Assembly (NCBI GenBank): GCA_905221605.1 | Contig: CAJNDS010002509.1 | Location: 60,001-124,000, forward strand | Length of the DNA stretch: 64,000 nt | Direction: 5' to 3' | Origin: Symbiodinium natans | Taxonomy: Eukaryota; Sar; Dinophyceae; Suessiales; Symbiodiniaceae | Shown: in pieces, positions 10,801 to 19,889 of the stretch | How positions within the stretch are numbered: the first letter of the stretch is position 1 | Layout: every line of letters begins with the position of its first letter | Translations under genes and position numbers: made by a program | The notes under the pieces: model-generated | The model's database searches: none | What the model was told of the DNA's origin: nothing | The model's input: only the letters and a program-made list of their open reading frames with translations

Positions 10801-12365
10801 TTCTGTCTTCCTTATAACACCACTACATAGCCCTCAACCCTCCTACTCTACGGTATGGCATTGTCTCGGCTGGAGAGGTCTGCGCTCGACATTTACAGCC
10901 ACGGCTGTGCAACGCACACGCATCCCAACATCTAGAGCTCTGAGACCACAAGCTAGACCTCTGAACCGGGAGCTCCAGTATTCCTGAACCTTATAGGGTT
11001 TAGGGTTTAGGGTTTAGGGCTTAGGGTTTAGGGTTTAGGGTTTAGGGTTTAGGACTTAGGGACTCGAAGTCCTCATAACCAAGAACTCGTTGAGTCCTGT
11101 TTGCCGCAGGAAGGAGAGCTGGCCATCGTGAAGGACTGACGTCCCATGTTGAGACTACCCATTTAGGGTTTGGGGTTTAGGGTTTTGGAATTAGGGCTTA
11201 GGGTTTAGGGTTTAGGGTTTAGGGTTTAGGGTTTAAGGCTTGGTTTTGGTCTTGGCTGTTCAGGGTCTTGGACCATGACCCGAAGGGTCCATGTACCTTC
11301 TTTTTATCTACTTGAACCCCAAGGTCCCTATGTAGGAAGTACTTTAAGGCCCAAGTATTCCGTATTTCGGTACATGGACCCTTAGGGTGAGGTTCTCATC
11401 TGTTTTCCTTCTTGTTTGAGAGCCCTCGAACTTCACGTGTCTCGGGTGGACTGTTTGGCATTTGCACCACCTGCCAGGCCGCCAAGAAGGCGGGCGTGCC
11501 GTACATGCTGCCCACGCTGAGCTCCTACACCCTGGACGAGATGCTGGCGGCGCGGACCCCGGACCAGGTGGTCTTCAGCCAGCTCTACGTGAACCCGGAG
11601 CGGTCCCGCAGCGAGGAGTACGTGGCCAAGCTGGAGCAGGCGGGTGTGCAGGCCCTCTTCGTGACCGTGGATGCGCCGCAGCTCGGCCGCCGCGAGAAGG
11701 ACATGCGCAACAAGTTCACCCAGCAGGGCTCCGACGTGCAGGGCGACGACGAGGATGACGGTGCTGTGGACCGCTCCCAGGGTGCCACCCGCGCCATCAG
11801 CAGCTACATCGACCCTGGCCTCAACTGGGAGGATGTGCCTTGGCTCAAGAGCATCACCAAGATGAAGGTGCTGTTGAAGGGCGTCCAGTGCGCAGAGGAT
11901 GCGGTGATGGCCTACAAGTCCGGTCTTGCTGGCTGCGTGTTGTCCAACCACGGTGGACGCCAGCTGGACACCTGTCGCCCGGGCATCGAGGTCCTCCCTG
12001 AGGTCATGGAGGCCGTCAGGGCAGAGGGTGCCACCAAGGAGAACTTCGCTGTCTTCATCGATGGCGGCGTGCGCCGCGGCGGCGACGTTTTCAAGGCGGT
12101 GGCTCTCGGCGCAGAGGCCGTGGGCGTGGGCCGACCGGTGCTGTACTCCCTGGCTTCCTACGGCCAGAACGGCATCGTCCGCATGGTCCACATGCTCCAG
12201 GACGAGCTGCAGATGGTCATGCGCCTGGCCGGCACCCCGAACATCCCCAGCATCACGGAGAAGCACGTGATCACCACCAACCTCGCCGACCACATCGTGC
12301 CCCTGCCCATCGACAACCTCACGCACAAGACCTACCAGGGCCTGGAGCCCGCCGCCAGGCTCTAA
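2713..12365 (+). CDS. Flavocytochrome b2-type L-lactate / 2-hydroxyacid dehydrogenase, about 16 exons
   Basis: This multi-exon gene joins a cytochrome b5 domain to an FMN-dependent alpha-hydroxyacid dehydrogenase barrel, the layout of yeast flavocytochrome b2, which oxidises L-lactate to pyruvate and passes electrons from FMN through b5 heme to cytochrome c. Proposed exons, joined by family order and phase: 2713-2751, 3209-3238, 3991-4017, 4118-4165, 4803-4838, 5567-5612, 5973-6016, 6569-6595, 7259-about 7320, 7755-7796, 7961-8000, 8860-8930, 9735-about 9762, 10181-10264, 11110-11133, 11478-12365 (TAA). The sum is about 510 codons, close to mature yeast Cyb2. Most donors are GC, some GT or GA; all acceptors are AG. 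The N terminus (any targeting peptide) was not found, so localisation is open. Substrate is inferred from the b5 fusion; mandelate- or glycolate-type activity is possible. Family assignment is secure; individual small-exon borders are inference. Confidence 0.85.
2961..3027. mobile_element. Family A fragment (right half)
   Basis: TTAGGGCCCAAGTCTACTAT then CAAGTACGTGGACCC matches the right half of family A; the left arm is missing. Confidence 0.55.
3257..4110. repeat. CCCTAAA / TTTAGGG arrays around b5 exons
   Basis: CCCTAAA arrays occur at 3261-3308, 3565-3634, 3886-3976 and 4053-4110, with a short TTTAGGG array at 3429-3456. Two of the CCCTAAA arrays end 8-15 bases before b5 exons (3991 and 4118). 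Confidence 0.95.
3789..3880. mobile_element. Palindromic element family D, copy
   Basis: Arms TGGGATGTTCGCCCTTC and GAGGGGAAACATCCCA, inner GGCACTATATTCCCT as in the 55729 copy. Confidence 0.75.
4388..4491. mobile_element. Palindromic element family E, copy
   Basis: Arms CTTGGTAGCCCAGTGGTGCC and TATGGTTACTTGGCTACCAAG; inner GTAACCAACCC and GGGTGCCCTTAT. Confidence 0.83.
5102..5178. mobile_element. Palindromic element family G, copy
   Basis: GAAGGCTCCTGTGAAGTTCC at left and CCTACATAGGAGCCTTTGG at right. Confidence 0.75.
5567..7320 (+). CDS. Hinge exons between b5 and FMN domains of gene 1
   Basis: Four exons fit the linker of flavocytochrome b2. 5567-5612 reads DIMDKLLKPSLTMGA and leaves one base; 5973-6016 supplies the other two bases to make Asp and continues TSTIKPEHVAKPPE; 6569-6595 reads AHKPKPKKK; 7259 onward reads VKADAGAEEVEEE then FKKPPLA. 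The strongly basic then acidic, low-complexity composition is what a flexible hinge between electron-transfer domains would show. The KPPL at the end matches the usual entry to the FMN barrel. The intron after 5612 would start GA, the others GC. Alternative donors exist for the 5567 and 7259 exons, so ends may shift by a few codons. Confidence 0.55.
6180..6780. repeat. TTTAGGG arrays flanking hinge exon
   Basis: TTTAGGG runs occupy 6190-6252, 6310-6392 and 6607-6655, and a shorter one is at 6748-6774. A poly-C tract at about 6519-6538 sits just upstream of the 6569 exon. Confidence 0.95.
7140..8090. repeat. CCCTAAA arrays before FMN-domain exons
   Basis: CCCTAAA runs at 7150-7248, 7645-7735, 7850-7921 and 8022-8060 precede exons at 7259, 7755 and 7961. 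A TTTAGGG run at 7370-7398 follows the 7259 exon. Confidence 0.95.
7755..11133 (+). CDS. N-terminal FMN-barrel exons of gene 1
   Basis: Six small exons carry the first part of the FMN-dependent dehydrogenase fold. 7755-7796 reads AMLNSFDFESVARE (GT donor); 7961-8000 reads VMEPQAWGYYSSG plus one base, the family's AWxYYSSG signature near the FMN; 8860-8930 completes Gly and reads DDEITLRDNHLAFQR then ITMRPRIL (GT donor); 9735 onward reads VNVREIDMTT; 10181-10264 reads ARKILGVPASLPLYF then TATALAKLAHQ (GC donor); 11110-11133 reads EGELAIVK (GA donor), which joins directly to AAKKAGVPYM of the last exon. Every join is in phase. The acceptor at 10180 or 10182 is ambiguous by one base pair. Confidence 0.8.
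9314..9409. mobile_element. Palindromic element family D, copy
   Basis: Arms TGGGATGTTCCACC and GGTGGAACATCCCA, with inner AGGGATTATAGTACCCC and AAGGACTGTTAGTATAAGG. A right-arm remnant (TATAAGGCTGAACATCCCA) lies at about 9672-9690. Confidence 0.85.
9590..10375. repeat. Telomere-like arrays in introns of gene 1
   Basis: CCCTAAA fills 9594-9666. TTTAGGG runs occupy 10078-10166 and 10318-10368. Smaller TTTAGGG runs lie at 10998-11053 and 11160-11236. Confidence 0.95.
10522..10629. mobile_element. Palindromic element family A, copy
   Basis: Arms CCTAAGGGTCCATGTACC and GGTACATGGACCCTCAGGG enclose a second inverted pair, ACTTGGGCCC / GGGCCCAGGT. No coding sequence. It abuts a degenerate family E arm at 10391-10460. 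Non-autonomous MITE- or introner-like element. Confidence 0.85.
11279..11397. mobile_element. Palindromic element family A, copy before last exon of gene 1
   Basis: Arms CGAAGGGTCCATGTACC and GGTACATGGACCCTTAGGG with inner GGCCCAAGTATTCC. It lies about 80 bp before the acceptor of the 11478 exon. Confidence 0.85.
11478..12365 (+). CDS. Terminal 888-nt exon of gene 1: FMN-barrel catalytic core
   Basis: This intronless exon encodes 295 residues and a TAA. It holds the active-site motifs of FMN-dependent alpha-hydroxyacid dehydrogenases in order: SQLYVN (the active-site tyrosine near 11.58 kb), VTVDAPQLGRREKDMR, LKGVQ (the FMN-contact lysine, codon near 11,877), SNHGGRQLD (catalytic histidine at about 11,949 and substrate-binding arginine), DGGVRRGGDVFKA and GVGRP for FMN phosphate binding. 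No key residue is missing, so the enzyme is predicted active. An open frame continues upstream to 11412, but residues before 11478 do not fit the family, while AG at 11476-77 joins perfectly to the preceding exon. GC-rich third positions contrast with the surrounding introns. The 331-codon antisense frame here is a shadow. Confidence 0.95.
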   Translation, partial: AAKKAGVPYMLPTLSSYTLDEMLAARTPDQVVFSQLYVNPERSRSEEYVAKLEQAGVQALFVTVDAPQLGRREKDMRNKFTQQGSDVQGDDEDDGAVDRSQGATRAISSYIDPGLNWEDVPWLKSITKMKVLLKGVQCAEDAVMAYKSGLAGCVLSNHGGRQLDTCRPGIEVLPEVMEAVRAEGATKENFAVFIDGGVRRGGDVFKAVALGAEAVGVGRPVLYSLASYGQNGIVRMVHMLQDELQMVMRLAGTPNIPSITEKHVITTNLADHIVPLPIDNLTHKTYQGLEPAARL

Positions 12366-13956
12366 ACCGGGAGGCCAGGCTTCAACTTGCGCTGCCCATA
12401 GCAACTCACTGCACAATGGGGATGTCAAACCTGATGTCCTTGGAACAACTGCATGGGTTCAGTGTTCTTTGCCGGGTGTTGTTCCTGGTTTGCCATGACG
12501 GACAGCCCAACCACTCCCCTTCACAAAAGCAGCCAAGGACTTCATAGGTAAACTTGCCAGAAAATGCTGGTGATTCTTTGTCTTATGGTGGCTATTTCAA
12601 TAATCTGTACACATGTCCGTCCTTAACCCCACCCCCTGAACTAGATGACAACATACTTATATGTCAGCTTATGTGATACATCATATTGCATTCGCATTTG
12701 AGTATGTGTTTTGTATATGTAAGCCTAACTTCAGCAAGTTCAGGGCCTGTCTGCACCTGGCCAAACCAATCCAGAAGCCCTAGGACGCGCAAGGGCTCCC
12801 GCCAAAAATCCAAATCGCTACTTCAGGGTTTTGGGGTTTTGCTCTGGGTTTGGGGTTTAGGGTTTTGCGGCCGAGGGATTACGTAAGTTTGCCCTTCAAA
12901 CGACCCCAGACCCGCCACAAGTTGCCGCAGGCGAAGCCTACCAGACAGCTGCGCCGAGGCAGCAGCGCAGCTTGGCCAACAAAAAACGCGTTTTGGATGT
13001 TGGGATCTGGGGGGTTTAGGGTCTGCCAGGGTCTTCCCAAAGGCTCCGATGTAGTACCTCTTTAAAAGGGTAGGTATGCCATAATCCCCCATAACTAGTC
13101 CCTTAAAACATCTGCAGCCTTACGATTTGTTTTAGGGGGCAAAGACTTAAGAACTCCCCAAACCCCCAGGCCCGAACGCCACAAACTGTAACGGCGGAAG
13201 GCCTAGGGACTAGGGGCAGGTTTAGGGCATAATCCTACACCAGAAGCCCTCCTACAACCCTAAACCCTAAACCAACCCTCAACCCTACACCAAGTGCACT
13301 TGGGGGCCCTGAAAAATATCTCAGTTTGAGCTCGGCTTTTGGTGATTTCGGGGTTCAAGGATGAGATGGGTTTGGGTTCAGATCTGGCCTTGTTCTCAGG
13401 CGCTTTGCCATTTGACGTAAAGCACCTCCCGATGCTGTGAGACTCCCTTGCTGACTGCGAAATGTCAGCAACGATTCTTCAAGTCTTGCAGTGGCCATGG
13501 AAGTTCTTTCCCAATGTAGCAAGCAGTCTCAATGTTGCTGCAGTTTTCTGTGCGGACGAGACACAAACCCTCAACGCCGACTGGTCCTTTTCATCAGATG
13601 GTCCAATGTTCAAGTGCGGTCAGGAGCCGCTGGGCGTGCATGTAGCGTAGTTTTCCTACTGCGGAGCTGGTAACTTTGGTGTTCCAGCTCCTCATTCTGA
13701 ATGCTCCAGGGTGCCGCGCGTTTAGGCTGTGAGGTGAACTAGTATTAGTAGGGTTTATTCGGCTCTTGTCAACTAAATTCGTGCCAGCTTAAGCAGAGGT
13801 TCCTTGAAAAAGTTGTGGTGTTAAGTGAGCCCTCTAGATGCAAAACCCTTCATCAGCAAAAGGGGTGAGGAGCCTTGTCATTACGTGCCGCACCCAAGGC
13901 CGATGTAGTAGCTACCTAATCGGGGCTACAAAGCCTGGCTATGTTGTAGTGATTCT

Positions 13957-14095
13957 ACTTGGAGGTTCATGGCACTTACTAACCAATTATAAACTGTATT
14001 TATAACTGTATTCCCTTATTAGGGCACTTAAGGAGCTTATAAGTGGGTTATAAGTGTAATTCTAATTGGTTCATAAGTACCATGAACCTCCAAGT
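13957..14095. mobile_element. Palindromic element family B, copy
   Basis: Arms ACTTGGAGGTTCATGGCACT and AGTACCATGAACCTCCAAGT, with inner AACCAATTATAA / TCTAATTGGTTCATAAG. No coding sequence. Confidence 0.85.
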
Positions 14096-14509
14096 AATGG
14101 TAGTATGGTCCACCATTCTACATCTAAAGCAGGAAGCAACGTCGTCAGAGAGCATCGGAGCATTCAGGAAGTCTACCATGCCGTCCCGGTGGCGTGCGCA
14201 CGTGCGTGCCTGCCTGAGTGCCTTGATCCTTTTGGACCGCTTCCTTCGCGACGGTCGCCTCGGGGCATCCCTGCGCAAGTAAACCCGAAACCGCCCAAAC
14301 CCCAAGACCCTAAACCGAAACCCCAAACACCAAACCCCAAACCTTAAAACGGAAACCTCAAACCCTAAGCCGCAAACCCTAAACCGCCCAAACCCGCACC
14401 AAAGCCCCGAAGACCCTCCAGCCCCAAAACCCCAAGGCCTGTACACTCCAACAACCTTAAGCTACTTTTACTATTTGTTAAAGAACCCCAACCCCCTCAA
14501 AAAAAAACA

Positions 14510-14605
14510 TAATAGATAATAATAATAAAATACAAATATAAATGATATTATATATTTATATATCTACTTATTCACATATATATATATATATCTTAGATAT
14601 AGAAA
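14510..14605. repeat. AT-rich microsatellite stretch
   Basis: ATAATAATAAAA and TATATATA runs in an intron or intergenic stretch. Similar TA runs lie at 16726-16748, 34589-34642, 51366-51422 and 62068-62130. The open frames of Ile/Tyr repeats there are artefacts. Confidence 0.9.
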
Positions 14606-14937
14606 TAATCATCAAAACACATAGAAATTTCCTGCAACAAAGGGATTATAGCTTTTCTTTTTGGGGGATTCTAAGCAAATAGTAGACTCAGATCTTTGGG
14701 GGGCTGGTGCTTGGGATATGGGGGCCTAGCGGGCTTTGGGGTTTCGGAGGGCTTTAAGACTCCAGGGCTTCAGGGTGTCAGCGTGCAATGTGTGAAGGTT
14801 GACACATAAAAGTCTATGCTAGAGATTGTGCCGCCCTAAACCCTAAACCCTGAACCCTAACCCTAAAACCTAAAACTTGAGACCGTAAACACTGACCCTA
14901 AAACCAGGTCTAAGATTGCAGTGGACTGCAACCCGAG

Positions 14938-17210
14938 ATGCAATCTCGTTGCCTACAGCGTTGTCCGAGTGCTACAAAATGGTCTGTCGCATGTAGCGGT
15001 TAGGGTTTAGTGTTCAGGGTTCAGGGTGTAGGGCGCAGGGTTTAGGGTTTAGGGTACACCCCAAAGGCCCTGGATACGTGGAGTTTTGGTCAGACTTTTG
15101 TGCCCTTTTCGGTACACCAGAAGGGCATAGGTCTAGGGAACTATACATGATACCCAAGAACAAGACACCCCAGCACCTCCCGTACAGCCTAAGATGTGTC
15201 TGACCTTTGAAGCCCTAAACCCGGAGCCTGAAGCCGGGTTTAGGGTTTAGGGTTTAGGGTTCAGGGTTCAGGGTTCAGGGTTCAGGGTTGAGGGTCTTCG
15301 GCTCCCCTAAACCAACAACCCCCAGCCCTGGCGAAGTGTCAAAACCCAGGTAGTTTGTTCTACAACAACCGGGGGCCCGCTCTCATACAGGAGCCTAAGC
15401 AGTAACTCTCTACAGGGTGGGGCCCCCTAGCTATAAGTAGAGTTATAAGGGCCCTAAGTTGGGTTATAAGGACCCTAAGTTAGGTTATACGTCCCTTAAC
15501 AACAGTTAGTATAGTAAGGGGGCCCCACCCTGTACCCTCAACCCTAAACCCGGAACCCTCTACCCTGTACTGCCCTGTACCCTTAACCCCAAACCCCAAA
15601 CCCAGATGCCCATGATATTTACAAAAGGCCCCTTGCACACTGGCTATACTTCCCATGTTTTGAACAACAGAAGCCATCCCGAATGCCCACAAGCAAAAAG
15701 ACCCGTGGACTCTACTCCATACCCTAAACCCTACACCCAGATGTCCATTAGATTTTGAAAAAGGCCCTTGGACTCTGACTGGCAGGTCAATGTTCTCAAG
15801 AGCTTGGACCACCCGCATATCATTCGCATCTTCGAGGCGTTCGAGAGGCACGGTCCCGGATTCCTTCCACCCAATGAATTGAAACCCAAACAATCTGCTT
15901 TTGGGGTTTAGGGTTTAGGGTTTAGGGTTTAGGGTTTAGGGTTTAGGGTTTAGGGTTTGGGAAATTTTGGGCCACTGGGACCCAGACTAGGCCCTTATTC
16001 CCTTTTTTTGTGCTTTGGGTTCCCTTGGAAACTCCTTTGAACCAAAAAGGGTACCATTTTTGTTCCAAGGATACTCCTGGGTCTAGCTTTCTAGAATCCT
16101 TGCAGCTAGTCTGCTAGACTTTCCAAGCAAGCAGATCTGCTGGACTCTTGTTGGAAATTCGGTTCTTGCGATGTTCTACAGGGACTTGCAAGCATGAGTT
16201 TGCACAAATGCGCCGTAAAGTGAGTCTAAGACCGAAACCACTTTTGGCCCTGTAAACCTTAGAATTTGGCCCAAATACCCACGAATACCCTGAACCCAAA
16301 ACCCTAAGACCCTAAAAGCCTAAGACCACAAACCCTAACACTTGAAACCCTTAAGCCACAGGCCCAAAACCCTAAAGATCCCAAGCCCTCAACCCTAAAA
16401 CTCGAAACGTTTTGATGTTCAAGGCACTTCCCAACCCGCTTTGAATGTCGACTCCAGCCCGATTCGCGCTTGACATTTTCTGAAGTTTTTGGTTCAGGGT
16501 TCAGGGTTTAGGGTTTAGGGTTTAGGATTTAGGCGTTAGGGTTTTGGGCTTGGGTTTGGGGTTCAGGGTTTAGGGTTAGGGGTTTAGCACCAGGAAACCC
16601 CCTTGTCCCTCTTAACAACCCTCATCTACCGACACCCCTTAAGCCTGCGACCAACGAAACAAAGCCCTAAATCCCAGACCCTACACACTACACTCTCAGG
16701 CTTGTTTTTGGGGTTTCGGGAGTTGATTATATATATATATATATATATGTTGTTCATTTTCTTTTTTTTGGGGGGGCCCTACAGCTGATTTTGTAGTGGT
16801 CGAATGCCGGGCTGAGGTGGCGCTAAACTCTATAAACCCGGCCGAAGTCATTGCACAGGAACTACAAGGAGGGGCCCCCCCCTAGTTATAAGTAGAGTTA
16901 TAAGGACCTTAAATTGGGTTATAAGGATCCTAACTCAGGTTATGAGTCCCTTAACTATAGTTAGTATAGTAAAGGGGCCCCTCCTCGTACTTGTGAACCC
17001 GAAGAACATACCTCCATTTGAGTACCCGACAGACCTTGAAACCCCTGAACCTCCACGACCCTAACTCCTACACCCTGTCCCTAAACCCTGAACACACGTG
17101 TGGGAGCTTCTGGATTGGGCGGTCCCTCTTGCTCATCAGGGCCTGGTTTGGGGGCCGGCGAGGCTTCCTCCCGCCTCCAGACGATGTTGCGAAAGGGCGG
17201 GTGGTTAGGC

Positions 17211-17267
<57 letters not shown>

Positions 17268-19889
17268 TCGAATTCAGCCCTAAAAACTGTTGAATCAGGC
17301 AGGAGGGCCCTGAACACGCATGGCCATTCCTCTACCCGAATAACGCCCTGTAGGAGCTAGCCTATGAGACCCATAAGACGCCTACCAGACCCTATAAGAC
17401 GCCACCAGCCCGTATAAACCCTAAACCCTAAACCCTAAACCCTAAACCCTAAACCCTAAACCCTAAACCCTAAACCCTAAACCTATAGACCCTAAGTTCT
17501 AAACCTGAAACCTCAAGAGCCGATCGTTTCCCGAAGAGAGGCGGGACACCCTCCACATCGTGATGGACTGGGCAGAGGCTTGTGTACGCTGTTTTTGTTA
17601 GGGTTTAGGGTTTAGGGTTTAGGGTTTAGGGTTTAGGGTTTAGGGTTTTGTAGTAGTACGTTGTACTTACTGGTTCTGAACGAGTGAGGTAGGCCCAGTA
17701 TCCGTATAAGCTCCGTGAATCCCTCTATGCTTGGGTTTAGGATTTGGGGTTTGGGGTTTAGGGTTAATTAAGGGTTTAGGGTTTAGGGTTTAGGGTAGAG
17801 TATCCTGTCAACAACGTGAGCCCAATGCGAGCTGACAGCAGCAGCAACCCTAAACCTACAACCCTAAGGGTCCATGTACCTAGAGAGGGAATACTTGGGC
17901 CTTAAAGTGCTTCATATATAGGGTCTTTGGGGCCCAAGTATAATGATAAAGCACATGGACCCTTAGGGTAATGTAAACTACATGCCATACCCATTCCGGC
18001 CCCTCTTCTTACCCCATCCCCTGAAGTCCCTAGACCCTTAGCCCTATAAGCCCTGAAACCGCTAGAGGCCTCCGCCTAGGCGCGACAAGCCCCATGAGCC
18101 TTAATGTCCAGAAGCCCCAAAACCTCAAACTCCCCCCAAAATCCTCAAGTACCCAAAGTCCCTGAAGAACCCCAAAGTCTAGAACCTCTGCCCCACCCCT
18201 GAATCTTAAGCCCTAACACCCTAACCCAAGCACCCAAAGTCCCTGAAGCCCCGCAAGGTCTAGAACCTCCACCCCACCCCTGAACCCTAAGCCCTAACAC
18301 CCCAAACCCAAGCACCTATGAGTCCCTAAGATCTACACGGGTGTTTCCCAAAATAGGGGTACCCCTTTTATACCCCAAAAATAGAATCGAATCCCCTGGA
18401 AGAGACCCACGAAAAGGGTACCCCCCTACCCAGACCCTTGGGAGGATCTAAAAAAGTAGAGAACCCCCAAATGGTAGCCTATAGACTACTAGTGGGTGAT
18501 TCTTAGGAACACTTCTGGGGCTGTGTTTTTGGATTTTTTCAGGGGTCTGGGTATTTGCTACTAGTTGCTTAACAACCCAAAAAAATTAAGAAATATATTT
18601 CTCCTGATTAAGGGTAACATAGGGATTATTATTTGTTTGTTCTGTGTGGGTTCTTAAGCAAATAGTGGCTTGCGGAAATCGCCACAAATTTCCTAACGTC
18701 CAACTCTCGAGGGCGGCACCCTGGCAAACATCTTAGCCTCGGTGCGTGCGGTGGGAAGGCGCTGTTGAGGGTTGAGGGGTTTAGGGTTTAGGGGTTTAGG
18801 GATTGAGGGTGTATTGAGGGTTTAGGGTATAGGGATTGAGGGTTTTTAGGGTCTGGGGGCTTGCAGTGTTTTGGAAAGGGGTTTCTCCTTTTGGAGGGTT
18901 TAGGGTTTTTCGGGTTTAGGTTTTAGGGTTTACGGGCTAGGGATTGTGGGTTTAGGCGACCGGCTCGGTAGGATAGGTATTTCGGGGCAGCTCCTGGAAA
19001 ATTGTGTTTGTTGGTAACCGTTGGTACTTAGATGTGTTTTGGGTTGGCTATTCTTCTAGCGGTCCACAGAAATAGCAGAGCGGGGCTCAAAGTATCTTAC
19101 GCTCCTCATCGGCACCGCGACTAGTAGACGAGCAACGCAAACATGACGACCGGCGAGGCACGTTGCAGACGATATTCATTGCTCCTGCTGCTCCGCTGCT
19201 GCTCCGCTGCTGCTCTGCTGCGGGTGAAACTGCGCAAGCTTGAACGAAGTTCTGCTGAGAGGGTTGAAAATTAAGAATCAGGGAATCTGGCAGGGGTTTG
19301 AAGTCCCTGGAGACACATCAGGAGTGTGTTGCGAAAGCCCCAGGGCTTCGAAAGGAGTAGAATCGGGAATCAGAAGAGGCTACAAGATTCGTGGGATCTC
19401 AAGCGGATTGAGAAAAAACAACGAAGCTTGAGGTGCTTCTATGTTTTTTTTTTTGGGGGGGGTGGGGGGGGGGGGGGGGGGTGGGGGGGGGTGGGGGGCG
19501 GGTGGGGGGGGGGCGGTGGGGGGCGGGTGGGGGGGCGGTGGGGGCGGGTGGGGGGCGGTGGGGGGCGGCGGTGGGGGGCGGGTGGGGGGCGGGTGGGGGG
19601 CGGGTGGGGGCGGGTGGGGGGCGGGTGGGGGGCGGAGCGCTTGCTGCAAAAGCGTTGCAACCTCAACCCCTATAATCCCCTTATGAACCCTACACCCAAA
19701 ACTGCCCTAAAACCTTCTAAGCCCTTAAACCCTAAACCCTAAACCCTAAACCCTAAACCCTAAACCCTAAACCCTAAACCCTAAACCCTCCCAAAGCAGC
19801 GGCACTGGCGATGCAGGAGACTCCCGGAGCCTTGGGTCTGCACAGCGGCGCAGCAGATCTGTGCAGCCCTGGAGTACATCCATCAGAAG
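14938..19889 (+). CDS. Kinase N-lobe to alpha-E exons of gene 2
   Basis: 14938-about 15000 reads NLVAYSVVRVLQNGLSHVAV and resembles a kinase glycine loop and the AxK strand, though both loop glycines are replaced (lower confidence). 15786-15847 reads VNVLKSLDHPHIIRIFEAFE plus two bases: the alpha-C end and strand beta-4. 17541-17577 completes Arg and reads RDTLHIVMDWAE: beta-5 and hinge. 18712-18758 reads GGTLANILASVRAVG plus two bases: alpha-D. 19817-19889 completes Arg and reads RLPEPWVCTAAQQ then ICAALEYIHQK: alpha-E. Phase-2 joins at 15847/17541 and 18758/19817 both restore Arg codons, which supports the exon chain. All donors here are GC. The exon with the catalytic VAIK lysine and alpha-C glutamate was not found in 15.0-15.8 kb. 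Confidence 0.75.

Larger units (their letters stand above)
12366..14937 (+). other. Intergenic / 3' flank of gene 1 and unresolved 5' part of gene 2
   Basis: After the TAA of gene 1 about 400 bases of unique sequence follow, likely 3' UTR. Between 12.9 and 14.3 kb are unique stretches that could hold N-terminal exons of gene 2: near 12,931 a frame reads AKPTRQLRRGSSAAWP; 13462-13650 is open for 62 codons from an ATG; 14,178-14,282 reads MPSRWRAHVRACLSALI and on to a TAA. None can be tied to a family. One palindromic element (family B) lies at 13957-14095 and a degenerate family G copy at about 13036-13110. No spliced-leader acceptor or promoter could be recognised. Confidence 0.3.

Noticed and set aside
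11433-12428. 331-codon antisense open frame
   Set aside because: It is the reverse shadow of the GC-rich FMN-dehydrogenase exon; residues are low complexity and no family is matched.
19326-19742. Gly/Trp- and Pro/His-rich open frames
   Set aside because: Compositional artefacts of a G-run tract.
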